Below are positions 7,312 to 15,125 of a stretch of 15,125 nucleotides of DNA, one piece after another. Where the stretch lies: the NCBI GenBank assembly GCA_002455255.1, contig DKKL01000056.1:26767-41891 (forward strand). Reading direction: 5' to 3'. The position numbers were made by a program, and so were the translations under genes. A model generated the notes under the pieces. That model had not been told where the DNA came from. It worked only from the letters and a program-made list of their open reading frames with translations, and made no database searches. How positions within the stretch are numbered: position 1 is the first letter of the stretch; every line of letters starts with the position of its first letter. This stretch comes from Candidatus Tepidiaquacellales bacterium UBA6667 (GTDB taxonomy: Bacteria; Bacteroidota; Ignavibacteria; Tepidaquicellales; Tepidaquicellaceae).

Positions 7312-9809
7312 AAACTATTTATTTTTAGTATTACGTATGTAATGTCATCTTGTTGTGCTTTTTCTCCTCTGAAATCCAACAGTTTCTCCTGAATTACTTC
7401 ACTATATTCCTTTGCAGAATTTAACGATGCAGAATTTAATATTTCTATAAGTCTGTTAATTCCAAATAGTTCATTGCTTGAGTTCATAGTTTCAATTAAT
7501 CCATCTGAATAAAATATATAATAGTCACCATTTTTTAATTCTGAATCGCATACAGATAAATTGTCATCAAAAACATTATCTTTTGAAATTCCGACTCCAA
7601 TACCACTTTCGTTTATTAATCTTGTATTTCCATTATTAAATAAAATGGCAGGAGGATGACCGGCTCTGCAAATAGAAATTTTCTTTTCTTTAATATCTAT
7701 CAATGATAAGATTACAGTTACAAATGATTTGTTATCTATAAAATTTTTAATCTGCTTGTTAACTTCGGTCAAAATTTCTTTTGGATTTTTAAATATTTTT
7801 GATGCTATTTGAATCATTGCCTGAATTTTTGACATATATAAAGCTGCCGGTATTCCTTTACCCGATACATCAGCAACAGTTATTATAAATTTATCATCAG
7901 AGACTTTTATTATATCATAAAAATCACCTCCTACATCTTTCGCAGGTTTATAATAAGTTGTTATGTCAATTCCTTTTATAATATTTTCCTTTTTTGGCAG
8001 CAATCCAAACTGTATCTGTTGTGCTATTTTTAGTTCACTGTCAATTTTTCTTTTATTTATTTCTTCTGCCTGCAATCTTGCATTTTCAAATGCAACTGCA
8101 CTTTGCGAGGCAAGAGTTTTTAATAAATCTATATCTTCGTCTGAGTATGCTTTGCCTGATTTTTTCTCTCCAAAATTTATTGTCCCTATCAAATTATCCT
8201 TTAAGAATATTGGTACTGACAATACAAGTTTTTCTGATTTTGAAAATTTTTGAATTTCATTATTTATTAAATATTGAATACTGTAATCCGGTGCGAGAAA
8301 ATTAATTGGCTCAGTGTTATCTTTAAATATTTTTTTAAATCCTTTACTTAAGTTTTTGTAATGATGATTTATATCGTCTGATTCATTTTTTAATGGAAAT
8401 CTATCTTCATTAAGCCAAATATTTATCTTTTCTATACCCATTGTTTCGTTTACAGATTTTCCTATTTTTGTTAAAATTTCATTTTTGTTTTTTATATACG
8501 GAAGTTCTTCAGCAAATTTTAAAAGTGTTTGTCTATAGTTATATCTTTCACGATAAAATTGTTTGTCAACAAATTCTTTAACTTTCTTATTCACGAAATC
8601 AAAAGTAAACGTTATAAGAATAATTAATGCAATAGTGAATAGTTGTCTGTTGCCGACTAAAAACTGACTCAGCAAAATATCTACTGCAAATAAAAAAATC
8701 AGATAAATACAAATTAGTATAGCAGTAACAAACCCAAATACCAATCCTTTCTTTACAATAAATTCGGTATCAAGAATTCGGTATTTGAAAATTGAATATC
8801 CAAAAGAGATTGGTATTGCCAAAAGTAATATGGTAGGCAAACGGAAGAGGGGATTCAGACTAAACTCTTTGTAAAATACATTGAAAACAAGTATGTAATA
8901 AATGAAACCTACACCTCCGATTAAAAATCCGACTCCTATTATCCTAAGTGATTTTTTTAAAAATGGGTCTTTTACTTTTGTAAAAGACCGGATAAATAAA
9001 ATAAATCCGCCGAATAAAAATATTAATGGTGAAATCTGAATAATTGTTATTAAATAAACAGATATATTTATTTTATAAACTGTAACTGAATATACATAAA
9101 TGATTAATAACGCTATATAAATATAAATTAACGGAACTAATACTTTTCTCAGTTTAAATTCATAATTAACAGGGTAAATTAAAAAGAAATGAAAAAACAA
9201 TGGAAACATAAATAATGCACCATAAGAAAGGTTATACCAAATGAATGAATCCATCCCAATATAATTCCAGACTCCTCCAAATGTATTAAACCCAAATGAA
9301 GCAGAACATCCGAGAAGGAAAAATACCTGCGATATATATTCTTTTGGTTTTGAATATCCAACCAAAAATCCTATCATCAGAAACCCGAAAGAAAGAACAA
9401 AAAAGATGTAATAAACTAAATGAAAATATTTATAAGGTTTGACTTTGAAATTTAAGATTTCATTATTCCGCTTTACTGTATAATTTATATATTCACCTTC
9501 TTTAGATTGATTTAATATCTTTTGATATTCGGCATCGCTTTTAAATTCTAATCCGTTCAAGTATAATATTGAGTCACCCTCTCTTATACCGGCTTCATAG
9601 CTCACACCATTTTCAGTAACATCAAATACGAATGCACCGACGTTATTGTTTGATTCTACATAAATTTTCTTCTTTAAATCATCTATACTAAGTCTTTCCG
9701 TGAAAGTAGCTTTCACAAAAATAATTCCTATTATTGTAGCACAATAAAGAGTAATAAATATTATTACTCCTCGTAATATATTTTCAGGTATTTTATTTAA
9801 AAATCTCAA
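7308..9809 (-). CDS. PDZ / multi-pass membrane / GAF / SpoIIE-type PP2C phosphatase (copy 1)
   Basis: An 833-residue paralogue of the gene immediately downstream, with the same architecture: membrane helix (12-33), external PDZ (about 55-125, with GVSYEAGIREGDSILYLNG), about nine further hydrophobic segments (130-404), GAF (about 430-575), helical linker, and SpoIIE/PP2C. The acidic metal ligands are intact: Asp629 (GGDFYD), Asp647 (VADVSGKG), Asp769 (YSDG) and Asp821-822 (DDIT). The stretch SDEDIDLLKTLASQ is identical in both copies, whereas the PDZ and the variable half of the GAF domain differ, suggesting different inputs and a shared output. The start is TTG9809: a stop codon lies directly before it, and MRFLNK matches the paralogue's MRFFKN, so no earlier start exists. 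It lies 76 bases after the patatin gene, which is the loosest junction of the cluster and could hold an internal promoter, though I see no clear one. Confidence 0.92.
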   Translation of the reverse strand: MRFLNKIPENILRGVIIFITLYCATIIGIIFVKATFTERLSIDDLKKKIYVESNNNVGAFVFDVTENGVSYEAGIREGDSILYLNGLEFKSDAEYQKILNQSKEGEYINYTVKRNNEILNFKVKPYKYFHLVYYIFFVLSFGFLMIGFLVGYSKPKEYISQVFFLLGCSASFGFNTFGGVWNYIGMDSFIWYNLSYGALFMFPLFFHFFLIYPVNYEFKLRKVLVPLIYIYIALLIIYVYSVTVYKINISVYLITIIQISPLIFLFGGFILFIRSFTKVKDPFLKKSLRIIGVGFLIGGVGFIYYILVFNVFYKEFSLNPLFRLPTILLLAIPISFGYSIFKYRILDTEFIVKKGLVFGFVTAILICIYLIFLFAVDILLSQFLVGNRQLFTIALIILITFTFDFVNKKVKEFVDKQFYRERYNYRQTLLKFAEELPYIKNKNEILTKIGKSVNETMGIEKINIWLNEDRFPLKNESDDINHHYKNLSKGFKKIFKDNTEPINFLAPDYSIQYLINNEIQKFSKSEKLVLSVPIFLKDNLIGTINFGEKKSGKAYSDEDIDLLKTLASQSAVAFENARLQAEEINKRKIDSELKIAQQIQFGLLPKKENIIKGIDITTYYKPAKDVGGDFYDIIKVSDDKFIITVADVSGKGIPAALYMSKIQAMIQIASKIFKNPKEILTEVNKQIKNFIDNKSFVTVILSLIDIKEKKISICRAGHPPAILFNNGNTRLINESGIGVGISKDNVFDDNLSVCDSELKNGDYYIFYSDGLIETMNSSNELFGINRLIEILNSASLNSAKEYSEVIQEKLLDFRGEKAQQDDITYVILKINSL

Positions 9810-9885
9810 TTAAATAGTTGAATATTATTACTTTACACTAATTTAAATTACGTCTTAAATATATTTTAGTTTCTTCAAAATAGAA

Positions 9886-12606
9886 CTACAAATCGTAACC
9901 GATAGAATAGTAAAATGTATATGGTCCAAAAAGAAAAGATTTATCGGTAAATCCTTTATTTATAAGAAAAGTCCTTCCAACTGAAAAACTTGCTTCTCCA
10001 ATCGGTGAATCAAAACTTATAGACATTCCAAGCCCGTGTCTTAAGTCTCTAAATCTTATATCTTCAGAATTTTCCCACACTCTGCCTAAATCATATCTGA
10101 ATTTTACATAAGTATCAAAAAATATTTTTATTGGTAATATATATCTCAGCTCTACAGATGTTTCAAGTTTTTGTCTTCCTCTTAACTGATCTTCCACCAT
10201 ACCAAAAAATGAACTTTCTCCTCCAAGTGAAAATTGTTCCTGAAATGGTGTTGTTCTGTCAGCAAAACCAAAAATAAATCTTGGTTTTAATGTGAATTTT
10301 TGTCCCAGTGGAATATATAATTCATAGTTAACAAATATTTTTGAAAAACTGACATTGCTGCCGAGATTATCCTGGCTTGTTTCATAATATAAATTTAAAA
10401 GAGAACCTTCTGTCGGAAATGGAATTCTGTCTTGTGAATCTATCAATGTACCGAATCTCAGTTTAATAATTCTCAGATTATCACTTAATATTTCCTGTCC
10501 GGATATAGTATTTAAATTATAAAATTCATAAATCAATTGTGAATATAAAATCCCAAGTTTTTCCAATTGACTTCCAAGCAGAAATCGTAATCCTTTTTTT
10601 ATATCTCTGTAAGTCCCGATTCTTTCTCGTGTAAATTCTCCGTTTATATTATCAATATCTTCCATATAAGTATTTACATCATTGAAACTATATAAACCTG
10701 TGAGATTGTATGTGAGATATGTGTCAAAAAATCTGTTAGATCTGAATTCAGCTTTGAATTCACGGTTTCTTAAACTTCCTATTGCATTCACTCCAAATTC
10801 ATTTCCGGTGCCTAAAAAATTTTCATCACGTATATCTATCAATCCTTGAAAATTCCTTTCGTTATCTGACCTAACAGCCAGTCTTATGTTTCGGGTATTT
10901 TTTTCAATTAAGTTTAATTTTAATATTTCTTCTGTGTTATCCTTTTCAAAATAAAAACTAATCTGACTGAATAAATTTGTACTGGATAAATTTTTTATAC
11001 TTTGCTCTAAATCAGTACGGGTTACAAATTTATTATCTGCTACTTTCAGTTCACGGTTAATAAAACTTTCATTTGTTCTGAAATTTCCATTTATAGAAAT
11101 GTTATTTACCTTACCATCAGTAAAATTTATCACTATGTTTTTGGTTTCATAATCGTAATAAAATTTTGAAATCTCAATAAATGAAAAACCCTTATTCCGA
11201 ATATCTCCGAGTATATCTTCATATAACTTTAAATTGTTTATCGTATTTAATGGTTTTCCTTTATATAAATTTTCAAAATTTATTATCAGTGAATCTGTTA
11301 TCCCGGGATTATTGTGAATTATTACGGAATTCAATTCAGGATTAGGCAAACATATGATATTGATAAATGCCTGTGAGTTTACATTTGAAATCTCTGCATA
11401 TACATCTGCAAACTCACCCGATTTATATAATATCTTTAAAACTTTTTCTATATCGGAATATCTGATTATGTCCCTTTTGTTAATTAAATTAAATACTGTC
11501 GTATCTATGTTCCGAATGCCTGATAAAGTTATTAAAGGATTGATTACAAAATTATTAAAATACTTTGAAGAATAATATTCTAACGAATCAATTTTTGATT
11601 TTAATTCTTCAATTTTATTTTCTGCTTCATCAACCCCTTTGTTTATTAAATAATCTATTTTTAAATAGTCGGTGGATGAATAATTTCCAATATCAGGTGA
11701 AAGTATAAAATTTGCTTTTGCAAGCTGCAAATCATTTAACTTATCCATTGTGATGGATAATATCTGATCTGCCGTGTTTAATGGATTTATAAGTTCTTTA
11801 GATGTTTTAAGAGGACTTGTAGAATTTACCACTATAGTATAATCCATTCCAAAATCCAATGCCGTCTGAACAGGTATATTTGCTGTTAATCCTCCATCTA
11901 TTAAATTTTTACCGTTAAAATATGTAGGTGAATAAAGCAAAGGAAATGTAATTGATGATTTTATTGCTTCGCTTAAATTTCCTTTTGTTAATATTTCTGA
12001 ATCTCCGTTATCTATGTTCGTAGCAACCGATATAAACGGATATTTCAGCTTTTCAAAATTATTTACGGTATTATATCTCGAATTTAAAATTTCAATATTA
12101 ATCAAATCAAGAATACTTTGACCATTTGAAAGTGAACTTGGCAATATTGGTTTAAATCCATCTAATGAAAAAGATAATAAACTTTTATCCTGAATTTTTT
12201 TCTGCTCGAAATAAAGATTTTCTCTTGACGCTGTATTGCTTAATTTCAGAACGCTTAACCAGTTTGTTTTTCTAAATAACTCTGAGATTTCCGTTGAACT
12301 ATAACCTGAACTTTTTAGTCCGCCTATCAAACTGCCTATACTTGTTCCTACTATTAAGTCAGGCTCAATATCGTATTTTTCCAATACTTTTAGAATTCCA
12401 ATCTGTGAAATTCCTCTTGCTCCTCCACCGCTTAATACTAAACCGATTTTTTTATTATTGATTTTTTTAGGGAATAAATTAAAATCAGTTGTATCAAAGT
12501 TTACAGGATCTCTGAAATTTAACTCAACAATATCACCGGAATTGTTTTCCTGAGCAAGTGTTAAGCAAGGAATTAAAAATAATATTATAAATAGAATTTT
12601 ATTCAG
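9886..12606 (-). CDS. Patatin-like phospholipase with POTRA domains and outer-membrane barrel (type Vd-like)
   Basis: Read from CTG12606, the protein has 906 residues: signal peptide (MNKILFII..., cleavage near LTLA-Q, residue 18/19); patatin domain (about 53-300) with oxyanion-hole GGGARG (60-65), nucleophile Ser89 (GTSIG) and Asp237 (DGG); three POTRA-like units (about 356-422, 423-498, 499-569); and a BamA/FhaC-type barrel (about 572-906) with the GGESSFFG loop region (795-802). The plan resembles PlpD (type Vd secretion), where a lipolytic passenger is linked by POTRA to a 16-stranded barrel; PlpD has one POTRA. The first standard start is TTG12384, but starting there would remove the signal peptide and the oxyanion hole. 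The frame is open to a stop at 12622-12624 with no ATG/GTG/TTG, so initiation is at CTG12606 (overlapping the symporter stop by 8 bases), at ATT12597, or an ATG was lost. The start is uncertain; the gene is not. Confidence 0.88.
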   Translation of the reverse strand: MNKILFIILFLIPCLTLAQENNSGDIVELNFRDPVNFDTTDFNLFPKKINNKKIGLVLSGGGARGISQIGILKVLEKYDIEPDLIVGTSIGSLIGGLKSSGYSSTEISELFRKTNWLSVLKLSNTASRENLYFEQKKIQDKSLLSFSLDGFKPILPSSLSNGQSILDLINIEILNSRYNTVNNFEKLKYPFISVATNIDNGDSEILTKGNLSEAIKSSITFPLLYSPTYFNGKNLIDGGLTANIPVQTALDFGMDYTIVVNSTSPLKTSKELINPLNTADQILSITMDKLNDLQLAKANFILSPDIGNYSSTDYLKIDYLINKGVDEAENKIEELKSKIDSLEYYSSKYFNNFVINPLITLSGIRNIDTTVFNLINKRDIIRYSDIEKVLKILYKSGEFADVYAEISNVNSQAFINIICLPNPELNSVIIHNNPGITDSLIINFENLYKGKPLNTINNLKLYEDILGDIRNKGFSFIEISKFYYDYETKNIVINFTDGKVNNISINGNFRTNESFINRELKVADNKFVTRTDLEQSIKNLSSTNLFSQISFYFEKDNTEEILKLNLIEKNTRNIRLAVRSDNERNFQGLIDIRDENFLGTGNEFGVNAIGSLRNREFKAEFRSNRFFDTYLTYNLTGLYSFNDVNTYMEDIDNINGEFTRERIGTYRDIKKGLRFLLGSQLEKLGILYSQLIYEFYNLNTISGQEILSDNLRIIKLRFGTLIDSQDRIPFPTEGSLLNLYYETSQDNLGSNVSFSKIFVNYELYIPLGQKFTLKPRFIFGFADRTTPFQEQFSLGGESSFFGMVEDQLRGRQKLETSVELRYILPIKIFFDTYVKFRYDLGRVWENSEDIRFRDLRHGLGMSISFDSPIGEASFSVGRTFLINKGFTDKSFLFGPYTFYYSIGYDL

Positions 12607-14005
12607 AAAATTTATATTTATTTATTAAGCCAATTGAAAAAATTATAATACCGATGAAAAGTCCTGGATACATAGGTTCAATACCAAACAGATAATTAAT
12701 TTTTCCATCTAAAGTATTCACATTACCATAAATAAATGAAAATAAAGATATTAAAAATGAAAATATCATTGCAGTTAATATGAAATTACTTTTTATTTGT
12801 AATCCATTATAATAAGAAGAAATTACACTTATTAGAAGGGCAGGAATTACTAAACTTCCAATTGTGTACCACATTGAAACAACAGACGGAATAAGATAAA
12901 TTATAAGTAAAGAAATCACTCCGGTAATTACCAACCCAATTTGAGTAAATAAATTTTTATCTTTATCACTTTTTCTGTTCTTGAATATTTTTGGGAATAA
13001 ATCATTTCCCATTGTTGAACCTGAGATAAAAACATATGAATGTAACGTTGACATTATGGTTGCTATTAATCCTATAAAAAATATTGATTTAATCCCTTCC
13101 GGTAAGACACTCTCGGCAAGCATAGGATAGGCATAAACAGGATTTTCAAGATTATTAAAATGAAGAATTGCATACAATCCTGTTATTGTAGTTAGTGTAT
13201 CAAAAATGAACCAAAAAATTAAACTAATCAATACTCCGTTCCTTGCTGTTTTTTCATCTTTGGCAGCGTAACATCTTTGATGAAATGATGGGTCAACAAT
13301 TGCCCATGCTCCAATGAAAAACCAAACAAGAATATATTGCAATGAATAATCACCGGTCATACTTAAATATTTAGGGTCTAATAAACTGAAAAGTTCCGGT
13401 AAACTTGCAATATTTGAAATACAAAATGGGATAATTACTAAAAACCCGAGATACATAAGTATAAATTCATATTTATTAACGTTAACATCTGCATTAAGTC
13501 CACCTTTAAATAAAAATACCGTAGAAATGATTAAACAGAAAACAGTAGAATAAGCGAATGGAATTCCCGTTATCAGAGAGACTAAAACTCCGAGCATGAA
13601 AATATAAGGAGCAGGTGTAATTAAAAGAAATACCATTAAACCGCTAAATGCGGAAACTTTCTTCCCATAAGTTTTTTCTAATTTTTCCGGAATGGTAAAA
13701 AAATTACTCTCTCTTACTTTTTTTGCAAAAAATATTGCAAACAAGAAAACGAAAATGTAAAAAGGAAATGCGTATAAAAACCAACTGGAAATTCCACCGA
13801 TATATACAAATTCACCAACACCTAAAATGCCGCCATAAAATGTTGAAACAAGCGTTGCTACAAAAGCAGGTAAAGTAAGAGTTCTCCCGGCAAGTAAATA
13901 CTGTAACTTTGAATTTTCAGTGTTTTTAGATTTCAAGCCAATATAAAGAGCAATTGCAAAGTATAAACCAACTAAAATATAATCTGTTAATGAAAATTTA
14001 ATCAT
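12599..14005 (-). CDS. Sodium/solute symporter (SSS family), candidate thiamine-related transporter
   Basis: A 468-residue inner-membrane protein with about 12-13 hydrophobic helices, typical of the solute:sodium symporter family (LeuT fold). Family traits are the N-terminal YLLAGRTL (36-43) after helix 1, and IATIMSTLHSYVFISGST (314-331), which corresponds to the helix that supplies the Na2-site residues in this family (here Ser319/Thr320). The substrate cannot be read from sequence. The start codon overlaps the stop of the thiamine pyrophosphokinase gene (ATGA), so both are made together; transport of thiamine or a precursor is a reasonable inference, because SSS proteins have been predicted as thiamine-pathway transporters elsewhere (ThiV). 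No riboswitch is visible. Amino-acid, sugar or pantothenate transport cannot be excluded. The 3' end overlaps the probable start of the patatin gene. Confidence 0.9.
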   Translation of the reverse strand: MIKFSLTDYILVGLYFAIALYIGLKSKNTENSKLQYLLAGRTLTLPAFVATLVSTFYGGILGVGEFVYIGGISSWFLYAFPFYIFVFLFAIFFAKKVRESNFFTIPEKLEKTYGKKVSAFSGLMVFLLITPAPYIFMLGVLVSLITGIPFAYSTVFCLIISTVFLFKGGLNADVNVNKYEFILMYLGFLVIIPFCISNIASLPELFSLLDPKYLSMTGDYSLQYILVWFFIGAWAIVDPSFHQRCYAAKDEKTARNGVLISLIFWFIFDTLTTITGLYAILHFNNLENPVYAYPMLAESVLPEGIKSIFFIGLIATIMSTLHSYVFISGSTMGNDLFPKIFKNRKSDKDKNLFTQIGLVITGVISLLIIYLIPSVVSMWYTIGSLVIPALLISVISSYYNGLQIKSNFILTAMIFSFLISLFSFIYGNVNTLDGKINYLFGIEPMYPGLFIGIIIFSIGLINKYKFSE

Positions 14006-14646
14006 TTTAAATAATGTTTCTTGAATAACAACATCGAACCCTTTTTGTAACTGATTTTTATAATATTACTTACTGATTCATTCAATGTTCCTTCTCTTAC
14101 TCCAAATTCGAGTGATTCATTTTTTAAAGGATATTTTAATCCTTCAGTCTTTACTCCTGTTGCGATTGGAATTCCTAAAAATGAAACTATTTCGTTTTTT
14201 TTATATTTAAAAGTTATTGATTTATCAAAATAAAAAATTTCAAATTCATCATTAATCAATTTGATATTCATTTCCGGATGGAATCTTTTTGTAACGCTGA
14301 AATTATTAAAAGTATGATCGATTCTGTTGCTCACAGCACCACAAACAAAAATATTTTTAAAACCTGATTTTTTTGCAAAGTTTAATGCTTTTTCGTAATC
14401 TGTTGTTTCCTGTTCTGTAAGTTTAAGAATATTTGTATTAATAGATTTAAAATATCTGTAAGTCTTAGGCGATATTGAATCCATATCACCAATTATTACA
14501 TCAGGAATGATGCTATGTTTATATAAATAATCTGTTGCACCATCAGCACTGATAATAGTTAATGACTTTTTACTTAAAATCTTATTAATAATTTTAATGT
14601 CCGGTTCTTTACCGTTTAAAAAAATTACAGCAGTTTTTTTTCTCAT
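14002..14646 (-). CDS. thiN: Thiamine pyrophosphokinase (thiamine diphosphokinase)
   Basis: A 214-residue thiamine pyrophosphokinase, which transfers pyrophosphate from ATP to thiamine, giving thiamine diphosphate directly, and so supports salvage of imported thiamine. Motifs in order: ADGATDYL (34-41), PDVIIGDMDSI (48-58) with the acidic metal/ATP ligands, TEQETTDYEKAL (77-88), NRIDHTFNN (107-115, the usual R-x-DH motif), and C-terminal TEGLKYPL (167-174) plus GTLNES (186-191), which form the thiamine-binding part. The length is normal for the bacterial enzyme. It is the first gene of the six-gene minus-strand cluster, 33 bases from the divergent BatA-like gene, and its stop overlaps the symporter start by 4 bases. 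The 33-base leader is too short for a TPP riboswitch, and none is seen. The gene symbol follows B. subtilis usage. Confidence 0.94.
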   Translation of the reverse strand: MRKKTAVIFLNGKEPDIKIINKILSKKSLTIISADGATDYLYKHSIIPDVIIGDMDSISPKTYRYFKSINTNILKLTEQETTDYEKALNFAKKSGFKNIFVCGAVSNRIDHTFNNFSVTKRFHPEMNIKLINDEFEIFYFDKSITFKYKKNEIVSFLGIPIATGVKTEGLKYPLKNESLEFGVREGTLNESVSNIIKISYKKGSMLLFKKHYLK

Positions 14647-14679
14647 TTTAACAATTTTGTAAAAATAATTTTTAATTTA

Positions 14680-15125
14680 ATGTCATTTCTAAATGCCACT
14701 ATGTTATGGGGACTGGCAGCAATTTCCATCCCAATTCTGATTCACATTTTTAATTTGAGAAAAGTGAAAAAAGTAGAGTTTTCTACTCTGATGTTTCTTA
14801 AAGAACTTCAGAAATCAAAACTAAAAAGAATTAAATTAAAACAGATACTTCTTTTATTAACAAGAATATTTATAATAATTTTTCTTGTAATGGCTTTTTC
14901 TAAACCTGTCATTAATAATCTCCAGTCTTCCGGTTCTTCAGCAATTTCAAATGTATTTATTGTTATAGATAACTCATTCAGTATGTCCGTAAGGGATGAA
15001 TCCGGCTCTTATCTTGACCAATCAAAAAATATTGTAGATCAGATTATTAGTAAATATAAAGATGTTGATAATGTATATATTATTCCGACTTCTGATTTAT
15101 TATTAAAATATAAAGACTTTTTAGT
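14680..15125 (+). CDS. BatA-like membrane protein with von Willebrand A domain (truncated by window end)
   Basis: The reading frame is open from ATG14680 to the end of the window (148 codons plus 2 bases), so this is the N-terminal part of a longer gene. The product begins MSFLNATMLWGLAAISIPI, the standard opening of the BatA/aerotolerance-regulator N-terminal domain: helix 1 at about 8-24, a basic stretch with VEFSTLMFLKELQKSK (32-47), and helix 2 at about 54-74. A von Willebrand A domain then begins with FIVIDNSFSMS (93-103), whose Asp97, Ser99 and Ser101 form the DxSxS metal site. In Bacteroidota relatives such proteins are anchored in the inner membrane, often close to MoxR ATPase and other Bat genes, or occur as long stand-alone proteins. 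The rest lies outside the window, so subfamily and length are unknown. It is divergent from the thiamine kinase gene. Confidence 0.88.
   Translation, partial: MSFLNATMLWGLAAISIPILIHIFNLRKVKKVEFSTLMFLKELQKSKLKRIKLKQILLLLTRIFIIIFLVMAFSKPVINNLQSSGSSAISNVFIVIDNSFSMSVRDESGSYLDQSKNIVDQIISKYKDVDNVYIIPTSDLLLKYKDFL

Larger units (their letters stand above)
3490..14646 (-). other. Predicted six-gene operon
   Basis: Six genes on one strand with junctions of -4 (kinase/symporter), -8 (symporter/patatin, if CTG is used), +76 (patatin/phosphatase 1), -4 (phosphatase 1/phosphatase 2) and +12 (phosphatase 2/purB) bases. Such packing predicts one transcript from the divergent region near 14647-14679, perhaps with an internal start in the 76-base gap. 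None of the genes has a clear Shine-Dalgarno sequence; leaders are A/T-rich, as is usual in Bacteroidota relatives. Co-transcription is inferred from spacing only. Confidence 0.6.

Noticed and set aside
7963..8305. Two overlapping plus-strand frames of about 100 codons inside phosphatase copy 1
   Set aside because: They are antisense to the GAF/linker region of a clear gene, and low-complexity hydrophobic products are expected from such AT-rich antisense frames.
4795..9809. The two phosphatase genes as an assembly duplication artefact
   Set aside because: The copies differ throughout at the protein level (clearly in PDZ and GAF), so this is an old gene duplication, not a repeated contig segment.
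9886..12384. Patatin gene starting at TTG12384
   Set aside because: This start removes the signal peptide and the GGGARG motif that every active patatin needs; the open frame upstream encodes both.
14647..14679. TPP riboswitch before the thiamine kinase/symporter pair
   Set aside because: The leader is only about 33 bases and carries no conserved THI-box sequence.

Overview
This window is strongly AT-rich (about 70% A+T by eye). The gene content suggests a member of the Bacteroidota/Chlorobiota/Ignavibacteria group. Evidence for this is an outer-membrane TonB receptor paired with a lipoprotein, a patatin fused to a BamA-like barrel, a BatA-type N-terminal domain, and very few Shine-Dalgarno sequences. 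A complete LexA is uncommon in classical Bacteroidetes, so an Ignavibacteria-like lineage fits better. That placement is an inference. No tRNA, rRNA, CRISPR array, insertion sequence or phage gene was seen.

Left part, + strand (174-3486): a small lipoprotein and a TonB-dependent receptor form a probable two-gene surface-uptake operon. lexA follows, with its own promoter-like sequence and a perfect inverted repeat just before the start codon. This repeat is a good candidate for the LexA operator (SOS box) of this lineage.

Middle and right part, - strand (14646 down to 3490): six tightly packed genes that look like one operon. In transcription order they are thiamine pyrophosphokinase, an SSS-family sodium/solute symporter, a patatin-POTRA-barrel outer-membrane protein (type Vd-like), two tandem paralogous membrane phosphatases (PDZ, multi-pass membrane region, GAF, SpoIIE-type PP2C), and adenylosuccinate lyase (purB). 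Several junctions are 4-nt or 8-nt overlaps. purB converges on lexA with only 3 bases between the stop codons.

Right edge, + strand (14680 to the end): a truncated BatA-like membrane protein with the start of a von Willebrand A domain, divergent from the kinase gene across 33 bp.

The most notable points are the candidate lexA operator, the patatin gene whose true N-terminus appears to need a CTG or other non-standard start, its apparent three POTRA domains, the duplicated envelope-sensor phosphatases beside it, and the symporter coupled to thiamine pyrophosphokinase, which makes it a candidate thiamine or thiamine-precursor transporter.
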